Shown here piece by piece: positions 1 through 13,698 of a DNA stretch of 64,000 nt. A program made the position numbers and the translations under genes. The stretch covers positions 1-64,000 of the forward strand of contig JAXGGA010001585.1 of assembly GCA_038373865.1 (NCBI GenBank). The letters run 5' to 3'. The notes beneath the pieces were generated by a model that searched no databases, was not told the DNA's origin, and saw nothing but the letters and a program-made list of their open reading frames with translations. Within the stretch, counting starts at the first letter, position 1. The number at the start of each line of letters is the position of its first letter. The DNA comes from Uloborus plumipes. Its lineage: Eukaryota > Arthropoda > Arachnida > Araneae > Uloboridae.

Positions 1-516
1 GGTTGAAAAACCACCACCATAATGCACCAAAACACTGAAACTCCGTTGTTTTCGTGGCATTTAAAGTCTTATGCGTGGGATTGACCTTAACCGCATTCAA
101 TGTATACAACATTTCTGAAAAAAGTTTTTGGACAGCTGTTAATGTGTCGAAATGTTTTGGGTATGATTAAATTTAAACTGTATTCGGAAATGCTGCCGAA
201 AATTGTTTCTGGAGTCATTTAATGATTCATGTATTTTGTTATAATCCCTCATTTCTTGTTTGATTTGCTTTCAATCGACAAGTAAAATGCGATTGATATT
301 GAAGAATTTCATCCACTTCTATGTTGCGGTTGTAAGTTTTGTGGTTATTTCATTGTCCTTTTTTTATTTTAAATTACAGTCCTGCATTTTTTTTAAATTT
401 ACGGTTGAAAAGGATAAGTTCAATTCAACTGAAACATCTTCATTTCCTATTTCATCTTCAACTTAATGCTTTGTCTTTTTTCGTAATTCGTTTTTCATAA
501 ATGTTTTATATTTCAG
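1..516. other. sequence upstream of first visible SGSM3 exon
   Basis: AT-rich, with no recognisable repeat. A 68-residue ORF at 260-466 has low-complexity composition and no similarity that I recognise. The acceptor at 515-516 suggests this is intron or flank upstream of the translated exon. Confidence 0.4.
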
Positions 517-631
517 AGAGTTGACTATCATATACTGTATCTGAATGTTTTTTGATTCTTCAATACTATGGAATTCGCACGGGCTGTCTTTGGAAAATCC
601 CCAGAAGGATATAGCGGAAGAAATACTGCTG
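517..631 (+). CDS. SGSM3: SGSM3 exon with start codon (coding 568-631)
   Basis: A polypyrimidine-AG acceptor at 515-516 precedes this exon, so 517-567 looks like 5' UTR spliced to an earlier non-coding exon outside the window. The ATG at 568 has A at -3 and G at +4. It gives [17 protein letters not shown] and ends in phase 1 at a GGTATGG donor. That phase joins exactly to the exon at 7043. An ATG at 545 lies out of frame in weak context and would give the wrong phase. The assignment rests on phase, splice sites and context, not on remembered homology. Confidence 0.65.
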
Positions 632-3600
632 GTATGGATCTGAAAATGATTGTATCAGTTATTACATCTGTAATTATAGTTAACTACAAAGTGCATGTAA
701 TAGTGCCTTAATTGTGCTTTAATTCAATCATACCCCTTGCTACATTGTTTTCATAATACCGAGTTAAGATTTGTTTGGCTGAGGTAATTTCTTCAGGTGT
801 GTCGAAAGTGATTAGAATAATAATATGCAAACATGAAGATTGCATTTTCACTGAATAGGAAATGTATGAATTGTTGTAGTGTTATTGCTCTTTCTCCCAC
901 TAAGTACTACACTGTATTTTCATAATACGAAAAGAAATTCTGAGAAGCATATACCTTTTGACCCCATTTTTATTTGCAACAAAAGTATAGAGATGTATTG
1001 AATGCTGGGTATCAGATGCCAGGGAACAAATGCGATATCCGACCTAGCCTTGGCGACTTTTTCCTGTTGCCGCCAAAAGACGTCGCCAAGCATTCGATGT
1101 ACGACGCCAATTATCGCACATCGATCTTGGCGATGCTCTTTTGGCACCAACAGGAAAAAACGAAGATAAACATGCAAAGTATCCTACAATATTATGCAAT
1201 ACAATATAACACAATATGAAAAGGTTTTTTCAATACACTTACCTTGGATTTTTTATACTTTCCAACTACCGCGGCACAGGTCGTGCAGCGAAATTAACCA
1301 CTCACAAAATGAATGAACAAGCGTTCCAAAACGTTAAATCCCAAAAATGCTTGTACCAAAAAGGTCGTGCAGGTATGTTCCGCTCTTAGGGAAATTATCC
1401 ACTCACAAAATGTATGAAAAAACGTTAAATCCCAAAAATGTTAGTACCAAAATTGCAATTTTGTTAATAAAATTCTAAAGAAAATTTCGAGAAAAAAATG
1501 GTTTTACTTTTCTTTTATTTCGTAATCTTCCCAATTAATCCCCCTTACTATTTCTAAAAATTTGTTAAACCTATCTTCATTATGAAACTCACAATTCTTT
1601 TTGAACATGTAATAAGCAAGATAACATTTAAAATCCCCCTTCCTATTGTGTGTAGGTAGTGTACTTTTAACGTGTCGCCATGTGGATTCAATGGTATTAG
1701 TGTGACAGCCTGTGTTGGGGTCTACAAAATGAAGATCGTGATTTACCGCGAAATGTTCAAAGCCTTCTCTATCTAAAGTTTTGTACGCTTTCCACCCGTC
1801 TGAATGTATGGTAGTGCCTGGCGAAATCCATTCTTTAATAACAGGAAATAAAGTATCCCTACTCCTATCACCCACAGCAACAAAAACATTTTACCTGTCC
1901 CCCTTTCTATCCCCCCAAAAACCCACTGACCCTCGACTGCATGACCCCTGTTATATTTTATTTTTCCAAATTTTGATTCGTCTATTTCGACTATTTTGTC
2001 AACCCCCCCTATTTTTTCCGAATGTAATTCTATGTAATTTATAATTTCTTCATTTATATAGTTTCGCCAGTCTGTCATTGTGTGAGTAGCAAAAAAATAC
2101 TGCTTTTCGATGTCTGCCGTTTTCGTACCAATAACAATTTCGTATGTCAGCAAAAAAATTTCCTCCAATTTCAATTTACTCAGAGTAAACCACGACCCCC
2201 ACCTTATACTAGTTTCTTTCCCACACATTTTCCCATCTACTTTGTTTATGCATATAAATCCGTAGCCATCAGATATATTCTTTCTATTTCTTATTGTCAT
2301 TAACGAACTGCATCGAGTACAAATAATTTCACTTTTCAATAACCCTACTTCCCTTAAAAATTCCAGAAATACCTCTTTGTTCTCAATCAATTTAAAAATA
2401 AACAAACGATTTGGCACCCCGGTACGACCGTAATTTGGGCGAGAGCTAGAAAAAATAAAAGACGACTCATTTAACAGTTTCAACTGATATTTTTCAACAA
2501 CGCTACACACCGAACTCATAATCGGTACGATGTATATGAGAAAAAAAAAAAACCTAAACAAACAATTTGAAACTTTAACCCTAGCGTCAATAACCGAATT
2601 AACACCTTAATCTCAATAACCGGGTACCCGGGTACCCACTTCGAATTTCAAGCAGGTGGAGCAGAATCTAGCTCTTTTTCGCGACTCCTTTTACTTAAAT
2701 GGAACAGTTATTGACACCCTCGTCTCGTGGGGTACAATCGTAGGTACTTTAAAGAAAAATAAACCATACATTTTGCCTGAAATGTTATCGCCTACATCTC
2801 GAGAGACCCGAAGTTCCTTATTCGAGTTCACTAGTGATGTAACCATATGTTCTTATGTACCCAAGGAGAAAAAAAACTGATATTGCTGACAACAATAAAC
2901 CATGACAAAAGCATCTCTAGAGCTGACAAAAAGCCAGAAATAATTTTGTTTTATAACAAAACGAAATCTGGCTTCAACACAATTTACTAGATGCTTATAT
3001 ACGTCTCAGAGGCAAACAAAGAGATGGCCTCTATCTTTTTTCTTCAACGTTGTGGACATTTCAGCTTTAGCTGCCTATATCATTTATAAGGTAAATGTCA
3101 ACTTGCAAAGTCGTAAAAACCATAATTGTCGTTTATTTTTGCGCCAACTAGGCGAAGAATTGTGCCATCCTACAATTCAGGTCAGATAAACGAATGCTCA
3201 AGCCATGAGGCGCTTTTCTACAAAATCTGGCGTAGATAGCTTCTTGAAGGGCTTCAACACAGTACATGGGGGACCCTCAAGCTCCAGTACTACAATAGCG
3301 GGAAGTGATTCACGTGGACGAAAGAAAGTCGTTGGTGCTTGCCAACTTTGCTTGTACTCTCAAAAAGCTTCGCAGAAAAACAAGAAAATCGCGCATAAAG
3401 TGTGGCAATCCAAGTTTGTGATCAGCATTTGGTTTCAATTTGACAATGTCAATTATGTGATAAAATGTCATTTGTTTTATTTTCTTTGTCTGGCTACTAC
3501 CGATAATAATAAAAAAATAATGTGTTTTCCTAAGTATTTTTTCGAAAATTATATTTGTCACACTAAAAATTAAAAAAAAAAGCAACAAATAAACAAAAAA

Positions 3601-6600
3601 ACATTAATAAGTGTAATAAAAATGAATAATAATAATAACTGTAATATTTGATTACGTTTTTCCCAATAATAATCATTAACTTCTAGCAGGAATGCGGAAA
3701 AAAGTAACGGGTACCCGGTTTCCTGGTTATTGAATAACGGTATAGGAATTTTTAGTGCTGAAAAAAAACAACCAAAATATTTTTTTGAAAACACGATTAC
3801 AACTTTGTTTGGTTCAGATTCGTGCAAATAACGAGGAATAAGAGCCATTTGACCAAGTCTTAATTAGAAATTGTAAAAATTGAGATCAAAGTGGCAAATG
3901 GGTACCCGGGTACCCGTTTATTGACGCTAGGGTTAATACTCTAAAATAAAGCTTCGGAAAGTTACCTACAGTTTCATCGGAAACTTTATTTTAGAGTATT
4001 CAAGTTTAAATTCCTTCAAAATCTCCCTAAGAGCAGAACATACCTGCACCTACCTTCCACACGAACGGCACGTGAGAAAATGCTTCACTCAGGGTTACCA
4101 TACTCACAGAGCATCACCGCAGGATCCACGGCGCACCGCACGCCCATGACACATCACAGACATTGCGTTTTGTCCGGGGTGCCATCCGAAAATACTTATC
4201 GCCTTTGTTGGCGTCGTATAACGCATTTGTACCGATGCCAGTGGTTTTTTGTCCACTGGATTCAAATACCCGGTCCAAATATTCAATTCCACCGTTGCTT
4301 TCAGAAAAGCCGTATGTGTTTAATTTTTCAATGTAGTGCTGCTTTAAACCAATAAATAAAACTTGTTTCACTTATCATTTCTTAAAGTATGTATTAAATA
4401 CATTGGTATAGGTTATAGTGTATTGAATTCAGTGGTCGGAAGTAGCGCGCTACAAGTAGCGAAACTGCTTTAGTAGCTACATTTTTTAGTAGTTTGTAGT
4501 GTAGCGCACTACTTTAAAAAAAGTAGAGTAGTGAGTAGTGCGATACAAACAAATAGTAGTTTGTAGTGATTCCTGAAAACTATACTTAAATTTGTAATCG
4601 AAAAAAAATATCTAAATAAATAAATGAAAAAAAAAAAATAGATAAAGAAAGAAATTCTTTCGAACTAGAATCTGATTGAATCTGATAGGTGCAAATCTTG
4701 CATGAAAGCACCATCGGGCGCAATGAGAAATAAGAACCATAAAGATGTGAGCAGGTAGCAGATGTATCATTTTGACGCCATACACTCTATCTGTTTGACG
4801 TCATTGGTTTATTTGGCATCATAATTTTCATAATCCTAAACATTCCCTGGCAAGAAATAATTAGAAATTTGAAGGTTAAATTTTTTCAATCTTACAATTT
4901 TTAATTCTATCTTGCGGCGAATATTCGTAAAATTGTAAAAAAAAAAATCTTAAATGGACAAATTAGAGCAAAAAAAAAAAAAAGTAGACAAATTCCTAGT
5001 AATATTCCATGTCCAAATAAGTTAATTATTAATCTAAACCATTTTTCGAATTTTTTTGGCCAATCCTCAAACGGTGTATGCTTTTTAAAAAATTTATTCT
5101 TTAAAAAGTAGCGAAGTAGCGACAACATTTCAAAAGTAGTTTGTAGTTGCTACATTTTAAAAAAAGTAGTTGTAGTTAACTACACTTATAACAAAGTAGA
5201 TGTAGTTATAATTCGCTGCAAAAGAAATGTAGTTTTTCCAACCACTGATTAAATTAAGGGTGCATATAGAATGAAAAGCTAAAATGTTGTTTTCTTCGCA
5301 CAGATTTTTTTTTTTTCATATCATACGAACTTTGGGGAAAATATTTCTGTATTAAGTAAACATGCTTGAGTTACAAATGAAACAGTTTTATTTAAAATAA
5401 AAGTAATCATAAAGTAAATGATTTTATGTTCAAACATGTTTAGTATTAAATTTAAAGCGGACCAGTAATGTTGTCTACGGACCAGTACATATTCATATTG
5501 ACTAGTCTGAAGCATCAGTAGGCTTTTTTACTGAATTCTAACCCGGAAACTACACCAATACTTAAGCATTCATTCTGATTTTGTGCATCATAAACTACTT
5601 TTTAAAAAGTCACTTTTTTCAAAAGTCATTTTATTTCTTAGATGTATTTCCACATGCCTAAAACTGGTAAATAAAAGGAAAAAAATAAATAATCTCCTTA
5701 GAAATAACCTGTCAGTTTTGTTTTATTAGCAGAAATTAAGGGAGGGAATGCGAAATATCTTATGGAATCATCCAAAAAGTTTACCAAAAAAAAAAAACTG
5801 ATTTTTTTTTTTCAAATTCAAAATTATCTCAATTTTTTAAAAAAATTCTCCCGCTTTCTCCAAAATTTTCAAGTAAACCTTCACATCATATCGGATTTCC
5901 AGCCTTAAAACTCTTATATCCTGTCCGGAGCAGTCAGCCGTATCAGATATTGAATAGTTAAAAAATTATTTGGATAGGATGGTTACTGAATATCTGGTGC
6001 ATCCCTATTACAAACTGGAACTTAAACTGAACATTTCAAAACTAACTATGTCCCATTAAAAGTCTAGTGTTAAGATTGAGACTCATAACTATCAAAGTTA
6101 TAACTAAAAGTATAAAATTCAAATTTTCCTCAGTTTTTTATAATGCATGTTTTATATATGTTTTGAATAAAAAAAAAAAAAAAAGAAATACTACTGTGAG
6201 GTTAGATGTTTATTTATATGCAGATATGTAAGCTCGTAGTATATTTAGCTGTACAAAAGAAAATGTTTTTGTACTTCCATTTATATGCATTATTCTGTCA
6301 ACCCCTATCAGCAATTAAAAAAACAACTGACATAGCAAAGTTAAAAATTTCAAACCTGGCCACTTTTAAAATAAACTCGTCTCCTTGATATTATTCTCAA
6401 ATAAGTACTTCAAGGTTTAGTGACTTTTTTAATTGGCTAAAATGCTGATGAATCTAAGTTTTAGTCTTGTTTATAGATTGCTTTATTTTATCTCTGAGTC
6501 CTTTATAAATTTTAATGAAAGTTCCTATCTTGTTTAATTGTTTTTCAAATTTCCTCAAAGGAACCTTATTGTCAAAAAATTTCAATGAATGGTGGCAACT

Positions 6601-9600
6601 TTTGGAATTTTGTTCAAAGAATTAAATGAGGAAACAAATAAATAAAAGCAGAAATAAATAAATTATAACGAGACTTTTTCCATTTGTGCCTTCTGCAAGT
6701 TTGGCAAGATTCTTATGTAGCAAGCTAATATATAAGTGATATATTTAAAAACAGGGGTATATATACACTATACATCAAATTTTATTTTTTAAATAATTTT
6801 CCATTTTAGCGTTTAAAAAAAATTTCAAAAAAAAAAAAAAAAAGTTTATTTTCTATGTGTTGCAGTAAAAATTAAACATGATAAAAGGCAAATTTGAAGC
6901 ATATTAGTTGCTTATTTTAAAATGGTATTAAAATGTTATATAATATGAAAACTAGTATTTTAGCTGAGGTCATGTTTATTGACAAAATGTTGGTCTATGT
7001 TACTCAAAAGTATTTTAACTTCTATGTCCATTATTTTGGCAGTCGAGACATTATCGGAAGATGAAGACGATCCTTATGGGGGAGATATCAGTGAAGCCAT
7101 TAGCATTCGAGCTAATTTGTTTGGCTCGCCATCTAGTGGCCAGGGATATTCTCCTGCTCCTGGTGGGCCATTTTCTGCTCTAACACCTTCTATGTGGCCT
7201 CAGGATTTGCTTGCTACATTAGCTCAGGTATATTTTGTTGCTCTTAACTCTTTTTTTCTCTTCTTTTTATTTATCTATTTAGTTATTGTTTTACCTCTTA
7301 TTTTTATATCTCCTCCTTTCTGAATTTTTATTTTTGCTGGGTTTTCCAAAACTTGGAAGAAGTTTTGTAGCTGTCGTTAATTTCTACACATCAGATGGAT
7401 TATATGAAAAAAAAAAAAAAAAAACTGATGACCTCATCAGAAAATCTCATGTATCCCTCTTATATCCACTCATAGGTTGAAATAAATTCAGTGATTGTTG
7501 CAAAAATTATGCATGTGTGGGATTAAATTTGTGAAATTTAAAAAGAGCAGAGGTCTTTCCTGTCGACATTATCTACCAGGCCTGGGAGTAGCATTAGAAC
7601 AAAACCCCCTGTGAAAATTCTATATTAAATATCAATTTTACGTGCATTGGTTTTGGGGGCTCTTTAGATGTAAAAGTCTCTTCTGCTCACGTAGCAGGTT
7701 TGTTTGATTTTATTCAAAATTTAACGTTTAGCGAGTTATTCTTTTCTGAGTTAGATTCTCCAGTTTTTTTTAGAAAAAACGTATTAAACTTTTTTTCTCC
7801 AGAAAAACTTTGTTAACATTGCTATAACTAAATCTTCCATAGTGTATTGAAAATAGAAGAGTGGGAACAAATTAAATTGCTTAGCTATTATGTAATTATA
7901 AATGTCATAGTTTTTATATACTGAAACAGTGTAATTAATACAGCCTGAAGATTCTGAATGCCATCCTGATTATCGATTTGATGAATTTGGTTTTCGTGTT
8001 GATGAAGAGGGTAAGAATGTCTTTCTAGCACTAGCAGTTATAGCCAATATTTGCTGAGGGAAAAAGTACTGAATGTATAATTATTTTTGCAGATGGTCCT
8101 GAACAAAATTCTAGCAAACTTTTAAGCATCCCTTTTGTGGAAGATCCACAACATCGCTTGCAATGGATCGCATATTTAGAATTTACTCATAACAATGAAG
8201 TGGGAGATCTGACCTGGGATAAGGTAAGCTTTGTTTTTCAGTCACGATGATATCTGAGTTTAATCGAAATGAGCAGATACTGGCTATATGTTTCCTTTTT
8301 TTATTAGGTTGATCCTTACTTGCCAAGGTCAGAGAAATTAGGCAACATGATACGCCTCGGAATTCCTCACTCTTTGAGGCCACAACTGTGGATTCGTCTT
8401 TCTGGTGCTCTGAAAAAGAAAAATTCTTGTGATTTGTCTTATAAAGATGTTGTCAAAGCTAGTTCTAATGATCACATCATGACGTCTAAGCAAATTGAAA
8501 AGGTAAGACTATCAAATTGTATTGCGTAAGTATTAGTGCATTTTAGAGCATAATGCTTTGAGATTGAAAAAACATATTTGTATAGCTGGCCTCATTAAAA
8601 AATGTTTGGTGCATTTGTTATTGTATTATGGTCCGTTTAAGAGAAAAAATAAAAAAAAACAGTTATTTTATGTGAATTGAGTCATAGCTTGAGAACCTTT
8701 TTGCTCATTATTTTATTAGCAAATAGATCATGAAAGTTTTTTAAAACTTTTATCGCACAGACTATTTTTATTGTGTATTTATAAAATGCTTTTATATGCC
8801 GTAAGAAGACAATTTTTGTGTTCTTTAGCAAAAGTTATTTCTATGAAGGTTTCTTAAGTAAATATTCCTCTATTTTCTATTTAGTTTTTTCAGTTATCCT
8901 CTTTAGTTTTGCTTTGCCAAAAGATGTTTCAAGTGCCTTGTACTTAAGTAGAATTTATAGAAATATTTTTTAGTTGTACTTTATTTTTGCTCACTTAGTC
9001 CGAGAAGCATTTTTAAATCCCAGTTGAAGTTAAATACCAATCAGCTTTATTGTTCTGTGAAATTTATTTCGCCCCCAGCTGCGGAAGCAGGTTAGAATCC
9101 TTGGTGGAACAAGAGTTGATTTCATTAACTTGCGATTAGTTCAAAAATGTTTCATCTTATTCAAAGAAAATACAGTTCAAAATTTATGTGACTAATTACA
9201 GTCAGCTTTCTCAAAAGGGTGCAGCTGAATAAAATCTAGGTAAGTTCAATGCCAGCTCTGTTTTTCAGATGAAAGTAGCTCTGAATGCTAACTGTTAAAA
9301 AGTTAGAACCAATTTTTATTTTAGCCTTAGTTTTAAGTTTATTTTGCATAGATTTAATCCAATTTAAAAGACTCTCAAAATTGTTCTCATAAACTCTTCT
9401 GCAGCTGTTGGACAAATTTCTCCTTTTTGTGCTTATTGTTTGTTTTGCTTTTTATTGATTTCATGTTTCAAGTTTCAGTTATGTGCATTATACATCTGAA
9501 TCTATGTAGTTATACTATGCAGTTGAACCTCTTTAATTCAAACACGCTTAATGCAAATTGCTGCTAAAATGAACTACATTTCCCATCTCCGTCCTATTGT

Positions 9601-12600
9601 TAGTTTACTGTTATTCGGATAAGAGAAACTAAAGTTAAGACACTTTAATTCAAAGGTCCTTTAAAATTCATTTCAATGAGGTTCCACTCTATAGTGACTC
9701 TTAAAAAATAAAAACATGAGTCATTAAGCTCCAGCTAATTAGAACTCCCACAAAATTGTAAAAATGACTAAAAGGTAAGAATTAAAATTAAAATCAACTT
9801 GCTTTTTCGAATATATCTTTTCTTTTTCTAGGATCTTTTGCGGACACTTCCAAGTAATGCCTGTTTCTCTCACATGAATAGCACTGGTATTCCAAGGTTA
9901 AGAAGGATATTAAGAGGCTTGGCATGGCTTTATCCAGACATAGGCTACTGTCAGGGAACTGGAGTTGTAAGTATATTAAAAGCATTTCGACTGAAAATTT
10001 AAAATGTATTGTAACTTTTGCTCATAGTGTTATGCCATTACTTGATAAGATGTAATGATCAGTCATTATTATTTCTATTTAATGATTAAGAGAACAAATA
10101 ACATTAAAAAATATTTTTCTTCTGTGTTTATGTTACAAAAACAAAAAAGAAACCTGTATAATACCAATTTCTGCATACATGCAGTCAATTCTCGATAACT
10201 CGAATTTGAAGGGACCGAAAAAGCTTCGACCTATCAGAAGTTCGACTTATCATTAGTTTTGAATCCCAACATTTTAATAATAAAAACTTGGACTTTTCAA
10301 TTAATGTGTAGATAACTGACAAATTTAATTAATTAAAATGTACACTATTTGAATTAAAACGTTTTGAATAAAAAAGAAAAAAAAAGAAATCTTTCTTTTT
10401 CTACATATTTCATTCTTGTGGGATAATCCGTCATTTTAAGCTACATCGAGCAGTTTCGTATTTTAAAAAAGGGTAAATATTACAGCTTTTTCACATATCG
10501 TTCTTCCTTGGCAACAGATTCATTTTCTTCCATGGTTTGTATGTACTCTTCATTGCAAACATCAGTGTTTTAATCTTATTTCTTAAATTTACATTAAAGA
10601 AATTTTTCTTTATCAACTGCTTTAAAAGTCGTTTGTTATAAATTTAATAATTACTATGCCACTGTCACGATTCATTGAAGAATGAAGAACCAAAAATTTT
10701 GGAAAAATCAAATTCCTTACAGACGCAATAAGCAAACAATACAGCAAGAGCCACCATGAATGAATGAAGTGAAAAGGGGGCGCTCCCAAGGCAGCGCAAG
10801 CACTGCGACCACAGGTCTATTGTACTATCCCCATTAGAGCCCTACAAGAGCCCAATAGCTGAAATGAACTTAAGCAGATGTCTAACAGGAATGCTAGACA
10901 GTTCATAGGGATCTAAACAATGGTACCCCAAATGTTCAAACATGTAGGCAGAATAAAAATCACATTCACACAGAACATGACCAGAACTTTCATCTGCCTC
11001 AAGGCAGCCTCTACAAGCTGGGTCATAAGTGATACCCAACAGGTTTAGGTGTCTATTAAGAGTACAGTGTCCGGTGAGAAGTCCAATAGACATCTTAATC
11101 TCTTTTCTGCTCAAACTAAGTAGCTCCCTGGACCTCAGCCAGGGTTGACGTTGGTTGAGAGCTTTAGCTTGCCTCTGTGAGTCAGACTGAAGCCACCTGG
11201 CATATGAGTCATTCATAAGCAGGTTTCTTATAGTATTCCTAACTTTGTTATAGGGCAACCCAATAGCAGGTTCAGGACCTACGAAAGGCATGTTGGAGCC
11301 TAATTTGGCAAGCCGATCAGCAGCTTCGTTTCCATCAATGTTACGGTGGCCAGGGACCCAGTAGAGTGTAACCTTATTCTTGCTGGCGAGCCTTACCAGT
11401 GCATTGTGGCATTCCCAAACTGACTTGGTAGTAAAGCAGTAGCTATTGAGGGTTTTTAAGGCGGCTTGACAATCAGAGAAGATTTTTAAAACCTTACCAG
11501 TTAAGTCGCGTTCAAGGCAATTGGTTACACATGCCAGGATAGCAAGAACTTCTGCCTGGTAAACCGTAGCAAGCTTCCCAAGCGAAAAGTAAAGCTTTGT
11601 TTTGCTGCTGCTGCAAAAAGCACCAGAGCCAGTACCGGAAGAGGTCTTAGAGCCGTCAGTGAACCAAATTTCATTGGCATTACCGACAAGCTTCGGAACA
11701 TTCTTCCATTGTTCTCTGGAAGGAAACACAATGTTATAATTAGCATTGAAACTAATATGTTTTAACAACCAGTCGCTTGGCATCAAAAAGTAGGGATGCT
11801 TGACGGCCTCTATACAAAGTTTATCATAAAGAGACGAGTGGCGAGGGGTCTTCCAGAGACCCAAGAGGTTCAGGCGATATGAACAGGTAATCGCTTCCAG
11901 TTCCACTTGTTTGTGAAGTGGAAGTAAACCTATAAGAAGTTCTAGGCTTTGAGAGGGAGTAGTTCTCATTGCACTAGTAATTGCAATGGTAGCCATCCTT
12001 TGTAGGGTGGTAAGACTGCTCTCAGTAGTTACATTACGGGTTTTACCCCACCAGGCAATGGCCCCATAAGTTATTGTGGGTACAATAACCCTGGTGTAGA
12101 CCCAGTGGGCAATTTTTGGTGAAAACCCCCAATTACTGCCTATGGCGCGCCTGCAGGACCAAAAGATCCTTTTGGCCTTGTCAGTAACAAGCTTGAGGTG
12201 CGAATTCCAGTTTAAAGTACTGTCAAAAATCACACCCAAGTACTTGACTTCACTGGAATAGTCAAGGGGAGAGTTAAAGAACTCAATCTTGCAAAGATCC
12301 TTCAGCCGTTTTCTAGTGAAGAGAACCAAGTGCGTCTTGCTAGGATTCACAGTGAGGCCCACCTCACTGCACCAGCTTTCAATTGACTTGAGGGCTGTTC
12401 TCATAAGGTTGCAAAGAGCCACCATAGGTGTTATTCCTTTATTGCACACTGCTTCGACAGAGCTTCTTTTGACTTCGGATTTTCCCTGAATGAATCACAA
12501 GAGAAGAATAAATAACATTTCATGCTCTCACTTGAAAGTTTTTTCTGCTTTTTAAGTGTCGAATGTTTAGTCACCTTAAAAAAACTTCGAGTTAAGGGAA

Positions 12601-13663
12601 GTAAACTTTGAGAAATGGAGGAAAATTAACATAGAATATAAGACAAATAGATCAGAACCTAAGATGAAATTCGAATTATAGTAATATTTGAGTTAGCGCG
12701 AATTGGCCGTATTTTGTATTGGAAAAAAAAAATACTTGTATTATTTTTAAATTTTCTCTTTAATTCATTTTTTTCTCTATGTATTAGATCGCTGCAATAT
12801 TGCTGTTGTTTCTAGAAGAAGAAGATGCATTTTGGCTTATGTCCACAATTGTAGAAGACTTGTTGCCGGCTTCATATTATTCAAGCACTTTGATTGGTGT
12901 TCAAGCTGATCAAAGAGTGCTGGTTTCTCTTATTGCCGCTTTACTTCCCGATTTAGAAGCTGTTTTGAAAGAACATGATATAGGTAACTACCGCAATATA
13001 AATCTAGTGACATAAGCTAGTGTATTTTCTTATAACTAAAGCAAAAGATATTTTATTGTGATACATATATTCAATGCATTTCTGAAACTATTTGGGAGAA
13101 TCAGCAACAGTAAATACTTCATTTTACTTGAAAAATTAAAAAGATTAACTGGAACATATGATTTTATATCAATCAGAAGTGTATTCCAATTTTCTAAATC
13201 AAGTTGTTTTTATGTGTTTTCACATTACACTTTTAATTTTTTATTTTTCGTATAATTGCAAAGCATAAATACTGACTAAAGTTTAATTTACTAAATTTTG
13301 GAGCATAAATTGAATTTTAGAAAGATTTCAGTGTAGCAGTCATTCATATTTTTAAATTTATTGACATGTTCTAACAGGACACATTTTATGTTGGAGGAAT
13401 TTTTCATTGTGGTGCATTTGTATGATCTGTTGCTTCTATTTTTGTTCTCTTACATACAGAAGAAACAAAAAGTGCTTAAATTAAACCTTCCAGTTTTCAA
13501 AACTAATAGTCTGAATTTAATCAGGATGAGAACGGCAGAGAATGTGATACCATTTTTAAGTTAATTCTTTTTCTTTTATTTCATTTAATTTATGCATTTT
13601 TATAAAATTGTTTTATTTCTGAAAAAGCTAATTTTAGATACTTGATAGCCTGATAATAGGTTA

Positions 13664-13698
<35 letters not shown>

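Larger units (their letters stand above)
1372..4044 (-). mobile_element. Merlin-superfamily DNA transposon, interrupted
   Basis: Inverted ends of about 25 bases start GGTATGTTC at 1372 and are mirrored at 4044, sharing GCTCTTAGGGA. Between them is a Merlin/IS1016-type transposase on the minus strand. The element is 2.67 kb because a 1354-bp piggyBac element sits between the transposase start and the right end. A clear target duplication was not found; the flanks are TGCA-rich. Two copies of a 15-base inverted repeat (ACTCTAAAATAAAG...) at 3942-4000 form a hairpin next to the right end. Confidence 0.75.
632..7042 (+). other. SGSM3: SGSM3 intron 1
   Basis: A 6.4-kb phase-1 intron. It holds a foldback at about 1050-1162, a Merlin element (1372-4044) with a piggyBac element inside (2579-3932), an unresolved fragment at about 4045-4371, and a hAT-like MITE (4430-5247). 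From about 5256 to 7042 it is plain AT-rich intron with nothing I can name. Confidence 0.7.
10192..12720. mobile_element. Tigger-like repeat split by a LINE
   Basis: The left part starts CAGTCAATTCTCGATAACTC at about 10192 and has GAAGGGACCGAAAAAGCTTCG. The right part, after the LINE, has TTCGAGTTAAGGGAAG (about 12585) and TTTGAGTTAGCGCGAATTGG (about 12690). The two pieces read as the ends of one element whose termini resemble pogo/Tigger. The right boundary is approximate. Confidence 0.45.
9967..12787 (+). other. SGSM3: SGSM3 intron 6
   Basis: Holds the Tigger-like repeat and LINE described separately. The remaining 9967-10191 and 12721-12787 are AT-rich with nothing recognised. Confidence 0.75.

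Noticed and set aside
545..631. Translation start at the ATG of 545
   Set aside because: Weak context, and it would join exon 2 in the wrong phase.
920..1219. Opposite-strand ORFs of 85 and 81 residues sharing similar peptides
   Set aside because: Both result from the foldback at 1050-1162; neither looks like a protein family.
1781..2303. Plus-strand ORFs over the Merlin transposase
   Set aside because: They are antisense shadows of the minus-strand transposase, which has the recognisable DDE motifs.
11525..11746. Second-frame ORF within the LINE
   Set aside because: It overlaps the longer LINE ORF that carries RNase H motifs; its composition is that of a frame shadow.
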